Positions 34,992 through 44,145 of a stretch of DNA of 64,000 nucleotides are shown here, one piece after another. Below the pieces are notes generated by a model. That model was not told the DNA's origin. It saw only the letters and a program-made list of their open reading frames with translations, and did no database searches. Source of the stretch: JAGQRJ01 sp041402045 (GTDB lineage Bacteria; Planctomycetota; J058). A program made the translations under genes and the position numbers. The DNA lies in the NCBI GenBank assembly GCA_041402045.1, contig JAWKSZ010000029.1, positions 16,145 through 80,144 on the forward strand, written 5' to 3'. How positions within the stretch are numbered: position 1 is the first letter of the stretch; every line of letters begins with the position of its first letter.

Positions 34992-37553
34992 TCACGGCCC
35001 GTCGGGGAGCCGCCCGACCTCCTTCAAGCGCGCGGCCAGCGCCTCGCACGCCGCGGGGGCGAGCTGGTTCCCGGCCTCGTCCACCACGTAGAACACGTCC
35101 ACCGCGCGGTTGCCCTTGGTGAACACCTTGGCCAGGCGCATGTCGCAGCCTCCGGCGGCGAGGGCCGCGGCCAGGTCGTAGAGCAGCCCGGGGCGGTCGG
35201 GAGCGGTCACGTCGACCACCGTGTGGTGGGGCGAGATCTGGTTGCTGATCCGGATCCGCACCGCCGGCGGCGGCGCCTGGCTGGCCGCGGGCGCGCGCCG
35301 GGGGAGCGCGGGGGCGCCTTCGAACACGGCGCGGCGCAGGCCCTCCTCCAGCCGCGGCCAGCGCGCTTGCGGCGCCCCCGGCGGCGGCTCGACGGCGAAG
35401 CGGTCGAACACGATCCCGTCGCCGCGGTAGGCGGTCGAGACGCCGAGGATCTGATAGCCCTGGGCGCTCAACCCGCCGCAGAGGTCGGCGAACAGCCGGG
35501 GGCGGTCGCGGGCCGCGACCCAGATCCGCTCGCAGTGGGCGTCGAGGGAGGCGTGGACCGCGGCCGGGGCGCCGGCCTCCAGGGCGGCCGCCTGCTCCAC
35601 GTGCAGCTCGATCTCGTCGGGGTCGACGCTCCCCAGGTAGTCGTCGTCGACGGCGGCGAGGTGCGCGGCGAGGGCGCCGTGCTGCTCCGGCGGGAGACGC
35701 TCGGCCAGCCAGCTCTGCCAGGCCGAGGGGTCCTCGGGGCGGAGGAAGCCCCCGTCGGGCTGCCCCTCGAGGGCCGCGACCGCGCGCTCGTAGAGCCGGG
35801 TGAGCAGGTAGTCCTTCCAGCGGGTCATGGCCTGGGGCGAGACCCCGCGGATGTCGGCGCAGGTGAGCAGGTAGAGGTGGTCGAGGCGCTGGCGGTCGTG
35901 GGAGACCACGTCGAGCAGGGTCGCCAGGGTCTCCGGCGAGTCGACGTCCCGCTTCTCGGCCAGGCGCGAGAGGGTCAGGTGCTCGCGCACGAGGAAGCGC
36001 ACGTGGGCGTGGTGCCGCGCGCTGAGTTCCAGGCGCCGCGCCACACCGGGCACCAGGGCCAGCCCGCGCTCGGTGTGCCCGATCGAGCCCGCGACCTTGC
36101 CGGCGTCGTGCAGCAGGACCCCCAGGCGCAGCAGGTCGCGGTCGCCGACGTCGATCAGCAGCCGCTCGCGCAGGAGCTCCTCGCGCTCGGTGGGGTGGGG
36201 CTCCTCCAGGAACTCGAGCACCGCCAGGGTGTGCTCGTCCACCGTGTAGCTGTGGTACGGGTCCGCCTGGGCCAGGCACTCCAGCGCGCCGAACTCGGGG
36301 AGCAAGACCCCGAGGTAGCCCGCGTCGTGCATGTCGCGCAGCGTGGTCGCCACGCCCTTGGCCGGGGCCATGAGCGCGCGCAGGCGCAGGGGCTGGGGCG
36401 CCGACGGGACCCACTCCTTGAGCGCGCGGCGCACGGCGTCGCGGGTGCGGAGGGAGACCCGGCGTCGGGTCTCGAGGGCCAGGCGGAACAGGGCCGCGGC
36501 GGTCTCCGGCGCGCAGGTCTCGTGGGGGCGCTCGAGCACCAGCTCGTCGCCGAGCACGGCCACGCCGTCCTGCAGGGGGCGCGCGCGCACGAAGGCTCGG
36601 GTGCGCCCGGGGTCGAGGGACAGCCGCACGCGCGTCAGCGCGCGGTCCACCGCGCGCAGGGCGCGGTAGAGGTCCTCCATGAACACCTCGACCGGGAGCC
36701 GGTCGGCGCGCTCCTGCACGCCGAGCTCGGCGGCGAGGGCGTGCTGGACGCCGACCTCGAGCCGGTCGCTCTTGGCCGCGCGCTGCAGCGCGCTGCGCAC
36801 GACCAGCAGCCGACGGCGCGCGGAGACCACCGCCAGGCGCTCGGCGTCGTCGAGGTCGAGGAGCGTGAGGTCGACCGGCGGGAGCAGCTGCGCGGGCGCG
36901 GGGGGCGTGGGGTCGTGCAGCCGCGCGGCGAGCTCGAGCAGCTGCACGTCGCGCAGCCCGCCGCGCCCGAGCTTGAGGTCGGGGTTGACCAGGCACACCG
37001 CGCCGCCCTGGGCGCGGTGCCGCTCTTCGGCCTCTTCGAACTTGGCCGCGAGGAAGCGCTCGCGGTGGTCGGCCAGGAAGCGGCGGGTGGTCTCGAGCAG
37101 CGCCTCCCAGGCGGGGCCCGGTCCGCTCAGGCGGCGGGCCTCGAGCAGCGCCGTCGCGGCGTGCAGGTCGCGGGTCAGCGCGTCGCCCACGGCGCCGACC
37201 GGGCGCACGATCTGACTCACGCGGAAGCCCGCGTCCCACAGCAGGCGCACGCCGTCCTCGATCGCGCTCAGGTCCTGCCCGTCGGGGTAGACCACGAGCA
37301 GGTCCAGGTCCGAGCGCGGGGCGAGCTCGCCGCGGCCGTAGCCGCCGGTGGCCAGGATCAGACACTCCGGCGCGGGCTCGACCAGCCAGGCCTGCACGGC
37401 GTGGTCGGCGAGCGAGCCGCGGGCGCCGACGCCGCCCGGGTCGGGCTCGGCGAACGAGTCCAGCAAGCTCGCCTCGTGGACCTCGCGCAGCGCGCGCAGC
37501 GCGGTGGGGTTCCGCGCGCTGAGGGCCTGGGTGAGCGCCTCGGGGAGCGTCAG
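34992..37553 (-). CDS. glnD: [protein-PII] uridylyltransferase/uridylyl-removing enzyme
   Basis: About 853 aa. Nucleotidyltransferase motif GGYGRGELAPRSDLDLL; GlnD-specific GGLRDVQLLELAARLHD; HD domain LLHDAGKVAGSIGHTERG; two C-terminal ACT domains (RIWVAARDRPRLFADLCGG and VVDVTAPDRPGLLYDLAAA). All active-site elements appear intact, so it should modify and demodify PII in response to glutamine. No ATG or GTG precedes the NTase; homologous residues begin well before the TTG at 37466, so I propose CTG 37553, just before the ptsN stop. It lies in a nitrogen-control cluster with ptsN, PII and glnA. Confidence 0.9.
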   Translation of the reverse strand: MTLPEALTQALSARNPTALRALREVHEASLLDSFAEPDPGGVGARGSLADHAVQAWLVEPAPECLILATGGYGRGELAPRSDLDLLVVYPDGQDLSAIEDGVRLLWDAGFRVSQIVRPVGAVGDALTRDLHAATALLEARRLSGPGPAWEALLETTRRFLADHRERFLAAKFEEAEERHRAQGGAVCLVNPDLKLGRGGLRDVQLLELAARLHDPTPPAPAQLLPPVDLTLLDLDDAERLAVVSARRRLLVVRSALQRAAKSDRLEVGVQHALAAELGVQERADRLPVEVFMEDLYRALRAVDRALTRVRLSLDPGRTRAFVRARPLQDGVAVLGDELVLERPHETCAPETAAALFRLALETRRRVSLRTRDAVRRALKEWVPSAPQPLRLRALMAPAKGVATTLRDMHDAGYLGVLLPEFGALECLAQADPYHSYTVDEHTLAVLEFLEEPHPTEREELLRERLLIDVGDRDLLRLGVLLHDAGKVAGSIGHTERGLALVPGVARRLELSARHHAHVRFLVREHLTLSRLAEKRDVDSPETLATLLDVVSHDRQRLDHLYLLTCADIRGVSPQAMTRWKDYLLTRLYERAVAALEGQPDGGFLRPEDPSAWQSWLAERLPPEQHGALAAHLAAVDDDYLGSVDPDEIELHVEQAAALEAGAPAAVHASLDAHCERIWVAARDRPRLFADLCGGLSAQGYQILGVSTAYRGDGIVFDRFAVEPPPGAPQARWPRLEEGLRRAVFEGAPALPRRAPAASQAPPPAVRIRISNQISPHHTVVDVTAPDRPGLLYDLAAALAAGGCDMRLAKVFTKGNRAVDVFYVVDEAGNQLAPAACEALAARLKEVGRLPDGP

Positions 37554-37554
37554 C

Positions 37555-38010
37555 TCAGCGCCCCGCGATCAGGTCCATGATCGCGCCCGCCGACGGCGCC
37601 TCGACGATCTGGCGGCGCAGCCGGGAGTCGTTGAGCAAGCGCGCGATCCCGGCGAGGGTGCGGATATGCGCCTGGAAGCGGTTCGGGGGCACGACCAGCA
37701 GGACGACGATCTGCACCGGGGCGCCGTCGAGGGCGGTGAAGTCCACGCCTCCGGGCACGATCCCCAGCGCGGCGACCACGTCGTCCACGTGCTCGCACAC
37801 CCCGTGGGGGATCGCCACGCCGCCGCCCAGGCCCGTGGTCTGGGAGGCCTCGCGCTGGTGCACGGCGCGGGCGGCGTCGGCGCGGTGCGCGGCGTCGAGG
37901 GCGCCGGCGTCGACGAGCGCGTCGACCAGGAGCTCGATCGCTGCGTCACGGCCCCCGGGCTCCAGGTGGGTGAGCACGACCTCTTCCGAGAGCAGGTCCG
38001 AGAGGTTCAT
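37555..38010 (-). CDS. ptsN: PTS EIIA (nitrogen-regulatory type)
   Basis: 151 aa. A single PTS_EIIA_2 domain with the phospho-acceptor His69 in GGGVAIPHG and the usual VVLLVVPPNRFQAHI core. No EIIB or EIIC is fused, so it is a regulatory EIIA like PtsN, which links carbon, nitrogen and potassium control. It is directly upstream of glnD on the same strand and divergent from glnB-glnA, which fits a nitrogen role. Confidence 0.85.
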   Translation of the reverse strand: MNLSDLLSEEVVLTHLEPGGRDAAIELLVDALVDAGALDAAHRADAARAVHQREASQTTGLGGGVAIPHGVCEHVDDVVAALGIVPGGVDFTALDGAPVQIVVLLVVPPNRFQAHIRTLAGIARLLNDSRLRRQIVEAPSAGAIMDLIAGR

Positions 38011-38195
38011 GCGCTGACTCTAGCCGCCCCCCGGGGGGGCGCAAGCCCAGAAGCCAGGGGCGGTGAGGGACTTAAACGCAGCCCATGAGGTCCTTGACGC
38101 TTTGCACCATAGGGGGTGTCTCGAGGGGAGGGCGCTGGTAGACTCCGCCCCTTCTGCACCGGCCCCCCCGCGGGAAAGCCAGGCAAGAGGCGGCC

Positions 38196-38543
38196 TTGAA
38201 GCTGGTAGTTGGCATCGTGCGCCCCGAACGACTCGACGCGGTCAAGCAAGCCTTGGCGGCCGAGCAGGTGTTCCGGCTCACGGTCTCCGACGTCCAGGGC
38301 GTCCGCCCCGCGAGCGGCGGCTCCGCCGCCGCGCGCTACGCCGGCGGGGGCACCTCGCCCACCGCCGAGCGCATGGTGAAGCTCGAGGTGGCCGTGAACG
38401 AAGACTTCGTGGAGCCGACGTTGCGCGCGTTGAGCGCGGCTCGGCGAGACGGAGGCGGCGAGGGGGACGGCTGCGTGTTCGTCCTCCCGCTCGACGAAGC
38501 CCTGCGGATCCGGACCGGGGAGCGCGGTCCGGACGCGATCTGA
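38196..38543 (+). CDS. glnB: PII signal-transduction protein with divergent T-loop
   Basis: 115 aa. The framework is a clear PII: MKLVVGIVRPERLDAVKQAL, VFRLTVSDVQG at the start of the T-loop, VKLEVAVNEDFVEPTLRAL, and the C-terminal IRTGERGPDAI. The T-loop is replaced: where PIIs have GFGRQ-G-E-Y-RG-EY, this has GVRPASGGSAAARYAGGG and is two residues longer. The 2-oxoglutarate/Mg-binding Gln is missing, but a Tyr in RYAGG could still be uridylylated. TTG 38196 has AAGAGG five bases upstream. It lies 21 bases before glnA. Confidence 0.85.
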   Translation: MKLVVGIVRPERLDAVKQALAAEQVFRLTVSDVQGVRPASGGSAAARYAGGGTSPTAERMVKLEVAVNEDFVEPTLRALSAARRDGGGEGDGCVFVLPLDEALRIRTGERGPDAI

Positions 38544-38564
38544 CCTCGTAGAAGGAAGAAGCCC

Positions 38565-39983
38565 ATGACCTCCACCCCCAAGGACGTTCTCGCCCTCGCC
38601 AAGGACCAAGGAGTCGAGTTCGTCGACCTCCGCTTCACGGATCTGCCGGGGATGTGGCAACACTTCTCGGTGCCCGTGCGCTACCTCACCGAGGAGTGCT
38701 TCGAGGAGGGCTTCCCCTTCGACGGCTCCTCGATCCGCGGGTGGCAGGCGATCAACGAGTCGGACATGATCATCATTCCCGACCCGGCGAGCGCCTTCGT
38801 CGACCCCTTCCTGGCGCACCCGACCCTGGTCCTGACCTGCTCGGTCAAGGACCCGATCACCCACCAGGACTACGACCGCGACCCGCGGAACATCGCCAAG
38901 CGCGCGGAGGCCTACGTGGCCTCGACCGGGCTGGCGGACACCGTCTATTTCGGCCCCGAGGCGGAGTTCTTCATCTTCGACGACGTGCGCTTCGACCAGG
39001 CGATCAACTACGGCTACTACTACCTCGACTCGATCGAGGGCTCCTGGAACAACGGCTCCAACGAGGGCCCGAACCTCGGGCACAAGCCGCGCCAGAAGGG
39101 CGGCTACTTCCCCTGCAGCCCGATCGACAAGTACCACGACCTGCGCGCGGAGATGTGCGTGAACCTCGAGCGCGTCGACATCGAGGTCGAGCGCGAGCAC
39201 CACGAGGTCGCGACCGGCGGTCAGGCGGAGATCGACTTCCGCTTCGACACCCTGACCCGCTGCGCCGACAAGCTGCAGCTGTTCAAGTACGTGATCAAGA
39301 ACACCGCCCTGCGCCACGGCAAGTCGGTGACCTTCATGCCGAAGCCGCTGTTCGCGGACAACGGCTCGGGCATGCACTGCCACTTCTCGCTGTGGAAGAA
39401 CGGCCAGCCGCTGTTCGCCGGTGAGCAGTACGCCGGCATGAGCGAGATGGCCCTGTTCGCGATCGGCGGGATCCTCAAGCACGCCGCGGCGCTGGTGGCC
39501 TTCACCAACCCCACCACCAACAGCTACAAGCGCCTGGTGGCGGGCTACGAGGCCCCGGTGAACCTGGCCTACTCGGCGCGCAACCGCTCGGCGGCGATCC
39601 GGATCCCCGTCGGCGACAGCAACCCCAAGGCCAAGCGCATCGAGTTCCGCTGCCCCGACCCCACGGCGAACCCCTACTTCGCCTTCGCCGCGATCACCAT
39701 GGCCGCCATGGACGGGATCCAGAACAAGATTCACCCGGGCGAGGCGCTGGACAAGGACATCTACGACCTCAAGCCCGAGGAGAAGGCCCACGTGCCCAGC
39801 ACGCCCTTCTCCCTGCACCACGCGCTGCTCAACCTCGAGCAGGACTACGAGTGGCTGCTCAAGGGCGACGTGTTCAGCGAGGGTCTGGTCAAGCACTGGA
39901 TCCAGTGGAAGCGGACCCACGAGGTCGACCCCGTGCGCATGCGCCCGCACCCCCACGAGTTCGAGCTGTATTACACGTGCTAG
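38565..39983 (+). CDS. glnA: glutamine synthetase type I
   Basis: 472 aa, standard GSI length. Motifs: FDGSSIRGWQ, FGPEAEFFIFD, NGSGMHCHFS, the KRLVAGYEAPVNLAYS loop, RIEFRCPDPTANPY. The adenylylation loop DKDIYDLKPEE keeps the Tyr near residue 398 modified by GlnE in other bacteria, which suggests covalent control. It is co-transcribed with the PII gene. GAAGGAAG lies before the ATG. The 3' end runs into a hairpin-rich repeat block. Confidence 0.95.
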   Translation: MTSTPKDVLALAKDQGVEFVDLRFTDLPGMWQHFSVPVRYLTEECFEEGFPFDGSSIRGWQAINESDMIIIPDPASAFVDPFLAHPTLVLTCSVKDPITHQDYDRDPRNIAKRAEAYVASTGLADTVYFGPEAEFFIFDDVRFDQAINYGYYYLDSIEGSWNNGSNEGPNLGHKPRQKGGYFPCSPIDKYHDLRAEMCVNLERVDIEVEREHHEVATGGQAEIDFRFDTLTRCADKLQLFKYVIKNTALRHGKSVTFMPKPLFADNGSGMHCHFSLWKNGQPLFAGEQYAGMSEMALFAIGGILKHAAALVAFTNPTTNSYKRLVAGYEAPVNLAYSARNRSAAIRIPVGDSNPKAKRIEFRCPDPTANPYFAFAAITMAAMDGIQNKIHPGEALDKDIYDLKPEEKAHVPSTPFSLHHALLNLEQDYEWLLKGDVFSEGLVKHWIQWKRTHEVDPVRMRPHPHEFELYYTC

Positions 39984-40260
39984 CTCCATGGGGGCCTCTC
40001 CGAGGCCCTCGTCGCGGCTTCAGGGGGCCTCTCCGAGGCCCCTCGCCCTCGGGGCGAAGCCCTCGGGCTCACCCCCAAGGGCTCGCTCGCTGCGCTCGCT
40101 GCGCGCTCGCGGCTGACGCCGCTCGCCGGGCGCACCCTGGGTTCATGGGGGCCTCTCCGAGGCCCCTCGGGCTCACCCCCAAGGGGCTCGCTCGCGGTTG
40201 ACGCCGCTCGCCGGGCGCACCGCGTGACCTTTCCCCCTCGCCTGGTTTCAGGGGGCCTCA
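39984..40260 (+). repeat. modular hairpin repeat block, copy C (two units plus fragments)
   Basis: After glnA come the same modules as copies A and B, diverged: a GGGGCCTCtccGAGGCCCC stem used at least three times (for example near 39990, 40043 and 40146), CTCGGGCTCACCCCCAAGGGGCTCG, GCTCGCTGCGCTCGCTGCGCGC, and GACGCCGCTCGCCGGGCGC twice. The whole 353-base gap to the next start holds no convincing gene. It may terminate glnA transcripts. Confidence 0.75.
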
Positions 40261-40336
40261 TGAGGGCCGTGTCTCCTCGAGAGGGGGCGTCGGCGTGCGG
40301 CTCGAGGCTGCGGTAGGCTCTGGGGCGGAGGCTGAC

Positions 40337-41743
40337 ATGGCGACGATCCAGCGCGTGGGCGAACCGGAGAACCAGAGCGAGGCCAAGGCGATCACCGCCT
40401 TGGCCTCCGCGCTTCCGGACGACTACACCCTCGTCCACAACTTCGAGTTGACCACCGGGCGCGGGCTGCCCTACGAGTACGACCTGGCGGTGATCGGGCC
40501 GTTCGCGGTGTGGCACGTCGAGGTCAAGGGCTACCGCGGCACGATCCAGGGCAACCAGCACCACTGGGTGCTGGACAGCGGCTACCGCCAGCCCTCGCCG
40601 ATCCCGCTGGCCAACAAGAAGTCCAAGATCCTGGCCAGCACCCTGCGCAAGCACGACCGGCGCCTGGAGGACGTGTTCGTCGAGACCGCGATCCTGCTCA
40701 GCGACGAGCGCGCGAACCTCCGGGTGCAGGACCCCCAGGCCAGCAAGATCGTGCGCATCGACCAGGCCCTGGAGCACTTCACCGACCCCGGGCGGCTCCC
40801 GGTGCGCCCGCGACAGATCGGGCACCTCACCGATGGGATCTTGAGCGCGCTGGTGGGGCTGCGGCCCCGACGGCGGGTCACGCAGATCGGGCTCTACGAC
40901 GTGCTCGAGCGCATCAACCAGACCGAGGAGCGCACCGTGTTCCTCGCCAAGCACCGCTACATTCGCACCCGCCCGCGCACGATCCTCAAGGTGTTCCACT
41001 TCGACATCTACACCTCCGAGGAGGAGCGTCAGCGGCAGATCGAGGCGATCTTCCACGACCAGGACGCGCTGCGGTTGCTGGGCGTGCACCCGAACCTGAT
41101 CGACACCAGCGACATGTTCGCGTGGGACGACAACAAGTTCGTGCTGCCCACCGAATACGTCGAGCAGGGGCGGACCCTGGAGGAGGTGCTCGCGGAGTCC
41201 GCCGACCGCGCGATCACCTGGCGCGAGAAGGCGGACATCATCGTCGGCACCGCCCGCGGGCTGCGGCACGCCCACATGCGCGGGGTGATCCACCGCGACG
41301 TGCGCCCGCTGTCGGTGGTGGTGGGCCCCGGCGGGCTGGCCAAGGTCGTGAACTTCGACCTCGCGCTCCTGCAGCACGCGCCCCAGCTCAGCGCGCCCAA
41401 GGGCCTCGAGCGCCGGCTCGACCCGCGCTACTGCGCGCCCGAGGTGTGGCGGGACCCCGGCTGCGCCGACGCGCGAGCCGACATTTACAGCCTGGGGATC
41501 CTGTTCTACGAGCTGATCACCAGCCAGCGCCCCTACGCCTCGGTCGAGGACCTCCAGGGCGAGGTCCCGCTGGATCGGGAGCTGCTCCTGCGTGAGCTGA
41601 GCACGCCAGGGAGCGAGGACTTCATGGCCGCGCCCCAGGACGCCGTCGACGTGATCGCCCGGATGTGCGCCTACGAGCGGGAGGCGCGCTATCCAACTCT
41701 GGACGGGGTGCTCGAGGACCTCTCGATCCTGCGCGAGGACTGA
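40337..41743 (+). CDS. NERD-domain protein kinase homologue, probable pseudokinase
   Basis: 468 aa. Residues ~10-190 form a NERD (nuclease-related) domain with the PD-(D/E)xK-like YEYDLAVIGPFAVWHVEVKGY core. Residues ~205-465 form a kinase fold: ILKVFHF (Lys kept), VIHRDVRPLSVVV and VVNFDLALL. Both metal-binding residues are changed: HRDxxxxN has Ser for Asn, and DFG reads NFD, so ATP phosphotransfer is doubtful. NERD-kinase fusions are known, for example PglW of phage growth limitation; no other Pgl gene is here. ATG 40337 has GGAGG upstream; an earlier in-frame start overlaps the repeat. Confidence 0.75.
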   Translation: MATIQRVGEPENQSEAKAITALASALPDDYTLVHNFELTTGRGLPYEYDLAVIGPFAVWHVEVKGYRGTIQGNQHHWVLDSGYRQPSPIPLANKKSKILASTLRKHDRRLEDVFVETAILLSDERANLRVQDPQASKIVRIDQALEHFTDPGRLPVRPRQIGHLTDGILSALVGLRPRRRVTQIGLYDVLERINQTEERTVFLAKHRYIRTRPRTILKVFHFDIYTSEEERQRQIEAIFHDQDALRLLGVHPNLIDTSDMFAWDDNKFVLPTEYVEQGRTLEEVLAESADRAITWREKADIIVGTARGLRHAHMRGVIHRDVRPLSVVVGPGGLAKVVNFDLALLQHAPQLSAPKGLERRLDPRYCAPEVWRDPGCADARADIYSLGILFYELITSQRPYASVEDLQGEVPLDRELLLRELSTPGSEDFMAAPQDAVDVIARMCAYEREARYPTLDGVLEDLSILRED

Positions 41744-41845
41744 CCGGCGCAGTGCAGTGCATGAGGGGCCAAGCGCTCGCGCAGCCGGCGTCGACGCGCT
41801 AGGCTGCGGCCAAACGCGGGCCGCTCGGAGGCGGCCGGAGGCGGC

Positions 41846-43135
41846 TTGGCGTTCTCGGGAGATTTGACCCTCGTGCCCCCCCAAGAGCTGCTCGATTTCC
41901 TCGGGCGGCACTCCCAGAGCGGGCGATTGACCCTCGACCGAGGGGACGGGGTCAGCCTGAGCCTGCACCTCGAGGAGGGTCAGGTCCACTGCCCGCTGTT
42001 CCCCGCGGTCGAGAGCGGACGCAGCGGGCGGATCGCGCGCAGCGACCTGGACGCGATCTTCGCGCGCAGCTCGCGGGTGCTCTCCCGGTCCGAAGCCGGG
42101 GAGGGCGGTAAGCAGTCCGCCAAGGCCCGCTCTCGCGGACGGGGCGACCTCCTCGTGCGCGAGCTGCGCGGGCTGGGCACCCAGGAGGCGGCGCACCGGC
42201 GCAAGGTCGTCCACCAGGTGATCCAGCGCGCGATCACCTGGACCGGGCGCTTCCGCTTCATTCCCGGGCCCCTCCCGGCCTGGGTGCGCGACGCCGTGAT
42301 CAACGAGGAGGTGTGGAGCCAGAACGCCAGCGAGCTGGCCATGGAGGGGGCGCGCTTCCGCGACGACACCGCGCGGATCAGCCGCGAGGACCTGTTGCTC
42401 GAGCTGGACAAGGAGCCCGAAGACGTCGTGCAGAGGACGCTCCAGGGCGACCTGACGGGGATCGGGTTGGCGGCGGTGCTCGAGTCGCTGCAGTCGGCCC
42501 GGCACTCGGGGACCCTCGAGGTCGGCGACGCCAAGCTCTCGGTGGACCTGGTGTTCTTCGAGGGGCGCGCGTTCGTCATGCGCCGCGAGGCCGGCGACAG
42601 CACGGCGAGCTTCGCGGCTGAGTTCCTCGAGGTGGGCTCGGACACGGCGCGCTGGAACCTGCGCCAGGAGCCCACCGGACGGGTGCACGAGGACGACCTC
42701 GACCCCGAGCTGCGCTCGGCGGTCCGCGACCCCCTGTTCGCGCTGCTGGTGCACGACGAGGCGCGCTTCCGCTTCCTGGCCGAGGAGCTCCCCGACGACT
42801 TCGAGGAGCCCGGGGCGGGGACGGCGCGGATCGAGCTGCGCACCGACCGCTTCCTGCTCGAGGCGATCCAGCGGCTCACGGAGTGGGACGCCGTGCGTCA
42901 GCGGGTGGGACACCGCAAGGTCCTGCGCTTCGCCTCCTCCGAGGTGCGCCGGCAGTTGATCGCCGAGGCCGACGCGGACACGCGCGAGCTCCTGACCCTG
43001 ATCGACGGGCGCCGCAGCTTCGGCGCGCTCCTGGGCAGCGCGTCGCTGGGGCGCCTGGCCACCGGGCGCCTGGTGCGGGGCTGGGTCGAGGACGGGACCC
43101 TCGAGATCGTGGACGAGGCCGCCGCCGAGGCGTGA
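41846..43135 (+). CDS. DUF4388 (PATAN)-domain protein
   Basis: 429 aa from TTG 41846 with GGAGG four bases before it. The N-terminus GDLTLVPPQELLDFLGRHS (about 5-23) and a second segment GDLTGIGLAAVLESLQSARH (about 203-222) are both the opening of DUF4388/PATAN units, domains found in myxobacterial and related signalling proteins and often joined to receivers. The C-terminal third is helical and ends with a winged-helix-like region. No catalytic motif. It follows the NERD-pseudokinase by 102 bases. Confidence 0.75.
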   Translation: MAFSGDLTLVPPQELLDFLGRHSQSGRLTLDRGDGVSLSLHLEEGQVHCPLFPAVESGRSGRIARSDLDAIFARSSRVLSRSEAGEGGKQSAKARSRGRGDLLVRELRGLGTQEAAHRRKVVHQVIQRAITWTGRFRFIPGPLPAWVRDAVINEEVWSQNASELAMEGARFRDDTARISREDLLLELDKEPEDVVQRTLQGDLTGIGLAAVLESLQSARHSGTLEVGDAKLSVDLVFFEGRAFVMRREAGDSTASFAAEFLEVGSDTARWNLRQEPTGRVHEDDLDPELRSAVRDPLFALLVHDEARFRFLAEELPDDFEEPGAGTARIELRTDRFLLEAIQRLTEWDAVRQRVGHRKVLRFASSEVRRQLIAEADADTRELLTLIDGRRSFGALLGSASLGRLATGRLVRGWVEDGTLEIVDEAAAEA

Positions 43136-43155
43136 CCGGCCGTCGGATCCGGGCG

Positions 43156-44130
43156 CTAGTTGCTCTGCGGGCGCTTGCGGGGCACGTCGATCTTGACGTG
43201 GGGAATGGAGGGGAGCGACGAGGCCACGAGGCGGGTCACCTCGAGGTTTCCCTCACCCTCGGCGTCGGTCGTGACCTCGACCCAGGCCAGCTTGCCGTTG
43301 TCGGAGATCAGCCCTGAGCCGCCGGCGAACTGGTCGACCATGCGCACCTTGTGCCAGTCGACCTGATCCGCGCTGGGGTTGTCGATCTGGGTCATGACCC
43401 CGGTCACGTAGAGCGCGAAGTTCATGAACACCGTGGCCGAGCGCACCCGGGCCGAGCTCAAGGGCAAGCTCGACTGCAGGTCCTTCTGCACCTCGGGCTT
43501 CCAGAGCGCGCCCTCCTCGTCCGCGATCAGGCGCACGTTGGCGGTCTGCACGCCGAAGGCCACGTTGATCTTGGAGCGGGCCTCCTCGTCCTCGAGGCCG
43601 AGGGCGCGGCTGTAGACCGAGATCGGCCCGGCGTGCTCGTTGTTCTTCGCGACCTCCTGGATCCTGGTCGCCATGCCCGAGGGGAAGGGGCCGCGGTCCT
43701 TGGGCGCCAGGCGGATCACCGCCGCCTTGAGGTCCGGCGAGAACACCCGGGGGACCAGCCAACTGCCCGCGTGCAGCCAGGGCTTGGCGCGCTCCCACTC
43801 CTCCTGGGAGATCGCCTCCAGGGTGCGCGGGGAGGGCAGGTCGCCGTCGGGGACGAGGATCGAGAACGAGTTCGGTCCCTGGACCGCGAGCCCCAGCGCC
43901 TCGAGGTCCTTCTGCAGCTTGACCAGGGCCTTGCGGTTGACCTCCTGGTCGAGGTCGGGGACCTCGAGCATGACCACCGCGTGGGGCAGCTCTTGGATCG
44001 GACCCTGGGGCGGCTTCTTCATCAGCGTCGTGAGGTAGACCAGGGCCAGGAGCCCCAGGAACCCGCCGACGAGGAACACGGCGATCGAGCCGAAGGGCCC
44101 CTTGTCGTTGGTCTGCTCAGCGTCCGTCAT
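43156..44130 (-). CDS. single-pass membrane protein, last gene of the TRAP operon
   Basis: 324 aa. One TM helix near the N-terminus (GSIAVFLVGGFLGLLALVYL), then a ~280-residue extracytoplasmic domain (VVMLEVPDLDQEVNRKALVKLQ, VPRVFSPDLKAAVIRLAPKD, NVAFGVQTANVRLIADEEG). The pattern faintly recalls periplasmic domains of MMPL/RND transporters, but no permease part is present. It starts 15 bases after dctM with GAGG before the ATG, so it is probably part of the transporter operon, perhaps as an accessory protein. Confidence 0.6.
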   Translation of the reverse strand: MTDAEQTNDKGPFGSIAVFLVGGFLGLLALVYLTTLMKKPPQGPIQELPHAVVMLEVPDLDQEVNRKALVKLQKDLEALGLAVQGPNSFSILVPDGDLPSPRTLEAISQEEWERAKPWLHAGSWLVPRVFSPDLKAAVIRLAPKDRGPFPSGMATRIQEVAKNNEHAGPISVYSRALGLEDEEARSKINVAFGVQTANVRLIADEEGALWKPEVQKDLQSSLPLSSARVRSATVFMNFALYVTGVMTQIDNPSADQVDWHKVRMVDQFAGGSGLISDNGKLAWVEVTTDAEGEGNLEVTRLVASSLPSIPHVKIDVPRKRPQSN

Positions 44131-44145
44131 GTGCCTCGTCCCCGG

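Noticed and set aside
38094..38160. Sigma-54 promoter upstream of glnB-glnA
   Set aside because: I searched for GG-N10-GC with the -24/-12 context; candidate spacings are wrong (8 or 13), so I do not claim one.
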